Shown one piece after another: positions 16,062 through 17,308 of a stretch of DNA of 17,308 nucleotides. Below the pieces are notes generated by a model that saw only the letters and a list, made by a program, of their open reading frames with translations, searched no databases and was not told the DNA's origin. The stretch spans positions 1-17,308 of the forward strand of contig JBIOJM010000217.1 in the NCBI GenBank assembly GCA_044450785.1, read 5' to 3'. The DNA comes from JBIOJM01 sp044450785. Lineage in GTDB: Bacteria > Planctomycetota > Planctomycetia > Isosphaerales > Isosphaeraceae. The position numbers and the translations under genes are program-made. How positions within the stretch are numbered: position 1 is the first letter of the stretch; every line of letters starts with the position of its first letter.

Positions 16062-16235
16062 GGCGGTATTCTTCTACGTGGTCGATTGCTTACCCATCAA
16101 TAATATCCTTAAATCCAGAACAGGGCGAGGCCGAGTTCCGAATTTCAGTAGCCCCGTTTTACCCCAAAAGGACGCGGGCTTGGCGGGACGTGGCGACTGC
16201 CCTGAGCGGGTACTACCAGGAACTCAGAATGAATC
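16062..16235. other. Intergenic gap upstream of the higA-like gene
   Basis: This 174-base gap includes an A/T-rich patch at about 16098-16119 that could hold a promoter for the higA-like gene on the minus strand: TATTAT lies there, but no good -35 box at standard spacing. No toxin gene or remnant longer than the fused N-terminus was seen. Confidence 0.4.
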
Positions 16236-16997
16236 TCAGGAACCGACCGGCGGCCGTCCTTCGAGAACTTCGCGCCAGAATGCGGGCATGCCCCGGTAGG
16301 TGGACTGGTAGGTCGGTTCGAGCGGCACGTTCACGTAGCGGTCTGGCCGCAGGAACAGCGGCATCTCCGCCAAGGGGGCGCCGACGGCCAGATGCTCCAG
16401 GTAGATATCCACCCGTGGCCCGGCGACGTAGCTGGCCAGCGTCAGCGGTCCGTCGATGGGCAAAATGTAGGGCTCGCCGGACTGTTCGAGGCACTCAAGG
16501 ATGAATCCATGGATCCCGGAAGGGTCGTGCGGGCCAGGCGGAAACAGGTCCACCAGCAACAAGTGGACTCCACGCTCCAGAGCCGAAACGGCCTTGTCGA
16601 CCAGCTCTTCGATGTGCCGGGCACGATCCTTGTTCGCCGGGGACACGATCTCGATCAGAGCGATGAGGCGGTGGCCGCTGACGTGGCGGATTGCCAGGGA
16701 GCGTCGTCTGGCCAAGGCAGCCGGCTCCACGGTCTGTTTGAGCCGCATCCGGGGCGGCGCCTCGGCCACGGCGATGCCGCCCGTGTCCGGGGGCAACCAT
16801 GCCGGCTCTGGAGGCTCCGGGCTCGCGTGCAGCGTGAGAACGTCCGTGATCGCGCGGCCGGCATGCTGCTCCACCAAAGCGTAGTACCCCTGCGGCAGCA
16901 GTCCTTCGTTGAGCGTGGTCCGAAGCGCAACGGTCCAGACCGTGTGAAAGTCATGGAAGATGCCAGCTTCGACGCGTGTCCAGTCATGGACGGGCAT
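16236..16997 (-). CDS. DUF4058 family protein
   Basis: This 253-residue soluble protein starts MPVHDWTRVEAGIFHDFH, a hallmark of the DUF4058 family, which occurs in many copies in planctomycetes and cyanobacteria. Its function is not known. The middle has LIALIEIVSPANK (111-123), an amphipathic helix and VHLLLVDLFPPG (144-155). That order recalls the Uma2-like PD-(D/E)XK fold, where a Glu-x-hydrophobic-Ser-Pro strand is followed by a helix and a strand ending in Asp. I treat this as a hint only. The ATG at 16997 has AGGAG (17006-17010) eight bases upstream and matches the family start. An in-frame start at 17045 would add 16 unmatched residues. Length is normal for the family. It may share a transcript with the higA-like gene 174 bases downstream. 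Confidence 0.88.
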   Translation of the reverse strand: MPVHDWTRVEAGIFHDFHTVWTVALRTTLNEGLLPQGYYALVEQHAGRAITDVLTLHASPEPPEPAWLPPDTGGIAVAEAPPRMRLKQTVEPAALARRRSLAIRHVSGHRLIALIEIVSPANKDRARHIEELVDKAVSALERGVHLLLVDLFPPGPHDPSGIHGFILECLEQSGEPYILPIDGPLTLASYVAGPRVDIYLEHLAVGAPLAEMPLFLRPDRYVNVPLEPTYQSTYRGMPAFWREVLEGRPPVGS

Positions 16998-17039
16998 GGT
17001 TGATTCTCCTGCGAGTCGGTCGGAGATGTATTGTACGCT

Positions 17040-17074
17040 CCCCAACGGGCCGGGGAAAGCAGACGGCGTTGGGG
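17040..17074. repeat. Perfect 8-base inverted repeat upstream of the DUF4058 gene
   Basis: CCCCAACG (17040-17047) and CGTTGGGG (17067-17074) flank a 19-base loop, 43 to 77 bases upstream of the DUF4058 start. It could be an operator or a leader hairpin. Confidence 0.4.
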
Positions 17075-17186
17075 ATCAAGCGGACTTCGGACGTGCCTGC
17101 TCAGGCAAACGCGTCACGCGCTCCCGGTAAGGGCAAGGGCGCGTCCGAGCGGGAGGGCGGGGCGCTGAGAAAACCGAGCTAACGCG

Positions 17187-17255
17187 CTGCGCGGAAATAA
17201 GTGTCGCCTTTCGCTCCGCGAAAGACGACTTTTCCGGCAAGTTATTTTCGCGCAG
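17187..17255. repeat. Nested palindromic element (MITE/REP-like)
   Basis: Outer arms CTGCGCGGAAATAA (17187-17200) and TTATTTTCGCGCAG (17242-17255) match at 13 of 14 positions when inverted. Inner arms GTCGCCTTTCG (17203-17213) and CGAAAGACGAC (17219-17229) match at 10 of 11 with a 5-base loop. The element is non-coding. The inner hairpin resembles a repeat I recall from planctomycete genomes. The rest of 17075-17308 holds nothing else I can name. Confidence 0.7.
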
Positions 17256-17308
17256 TTCCTTAATCCCCGGCCCGTCCGAACCGGTGTCGCAGAGCCAATA
17301 CTCTGGTC

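Overview
The window looks like chromosomal DNA of a high-GC member of the Planctomycetota, probably an Isosphaeraceae-like lineage. This is inferred from four things: a sigma factor and Ser/Thr kinase gene pair with overlapping ends; a giant kinase fused to a STAND ATPase, helical repeats and an FGE-sulfatase-type domain; a DUF4058 protein; and several palindromic dispersed repeats. No tRNA, rRNA, CRISPR array, complete insertion sequence or phage gene was seen.

Layout. (1) 1-1590, minus strand: an ECF-like sigma factor overlaps by four bases the start of a Ser/Thr kinase that runs off the left edge. The kinase reading frame carries a repeat-built insert between its hinge and the missing catalytic loop: 36-bp tandem repeats, a 48-bp palindrome and a 30-bp-period repeat. 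(2) 1591-2640: about 1 kb without a convincing gene, partly lower in GC, ending in a MITE/REP-like element. (3) 2725-5965, plus strand: two tandem paralogous GT-C type (GT39-like) membrane proteins. (4) 5976-10541, minus strand: a 1521-residue kinase-STAND-HEAT-FGE protein. (5) 10817-15048, plus strand: hydA-preT-preA, which encodes the first two steps of reductive pyrimidine breakdown. PreT/PreA reduces uracil or thymine and HydA opens the dihydropyrimidine ring. The third enzyme, beta-ureidopropionase, is not in the window. (6) 15115-16997, minus strand: a DUF4058 protein, then a HigA-type antitoxin whose N-terminus looks like a leftover of the HigB toxin, then an unrecognised 125-residue protein with a strong ribosome binding site. 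(7) 16998-17308: no gene, but a nested palindromic element and a hairpin.

The most notable items are the apparent HigB-HigA in-frame fusion followed by a possible new partner gene, the four-part kinase/STAND/HEAT/FGE receptor-like protein next to the pyrimidine operon, and the kinase linker grown from in-frame repeats. I did not find a clearly new multi-gene system. The higA plus 125-residue pair is the nearest candidate.
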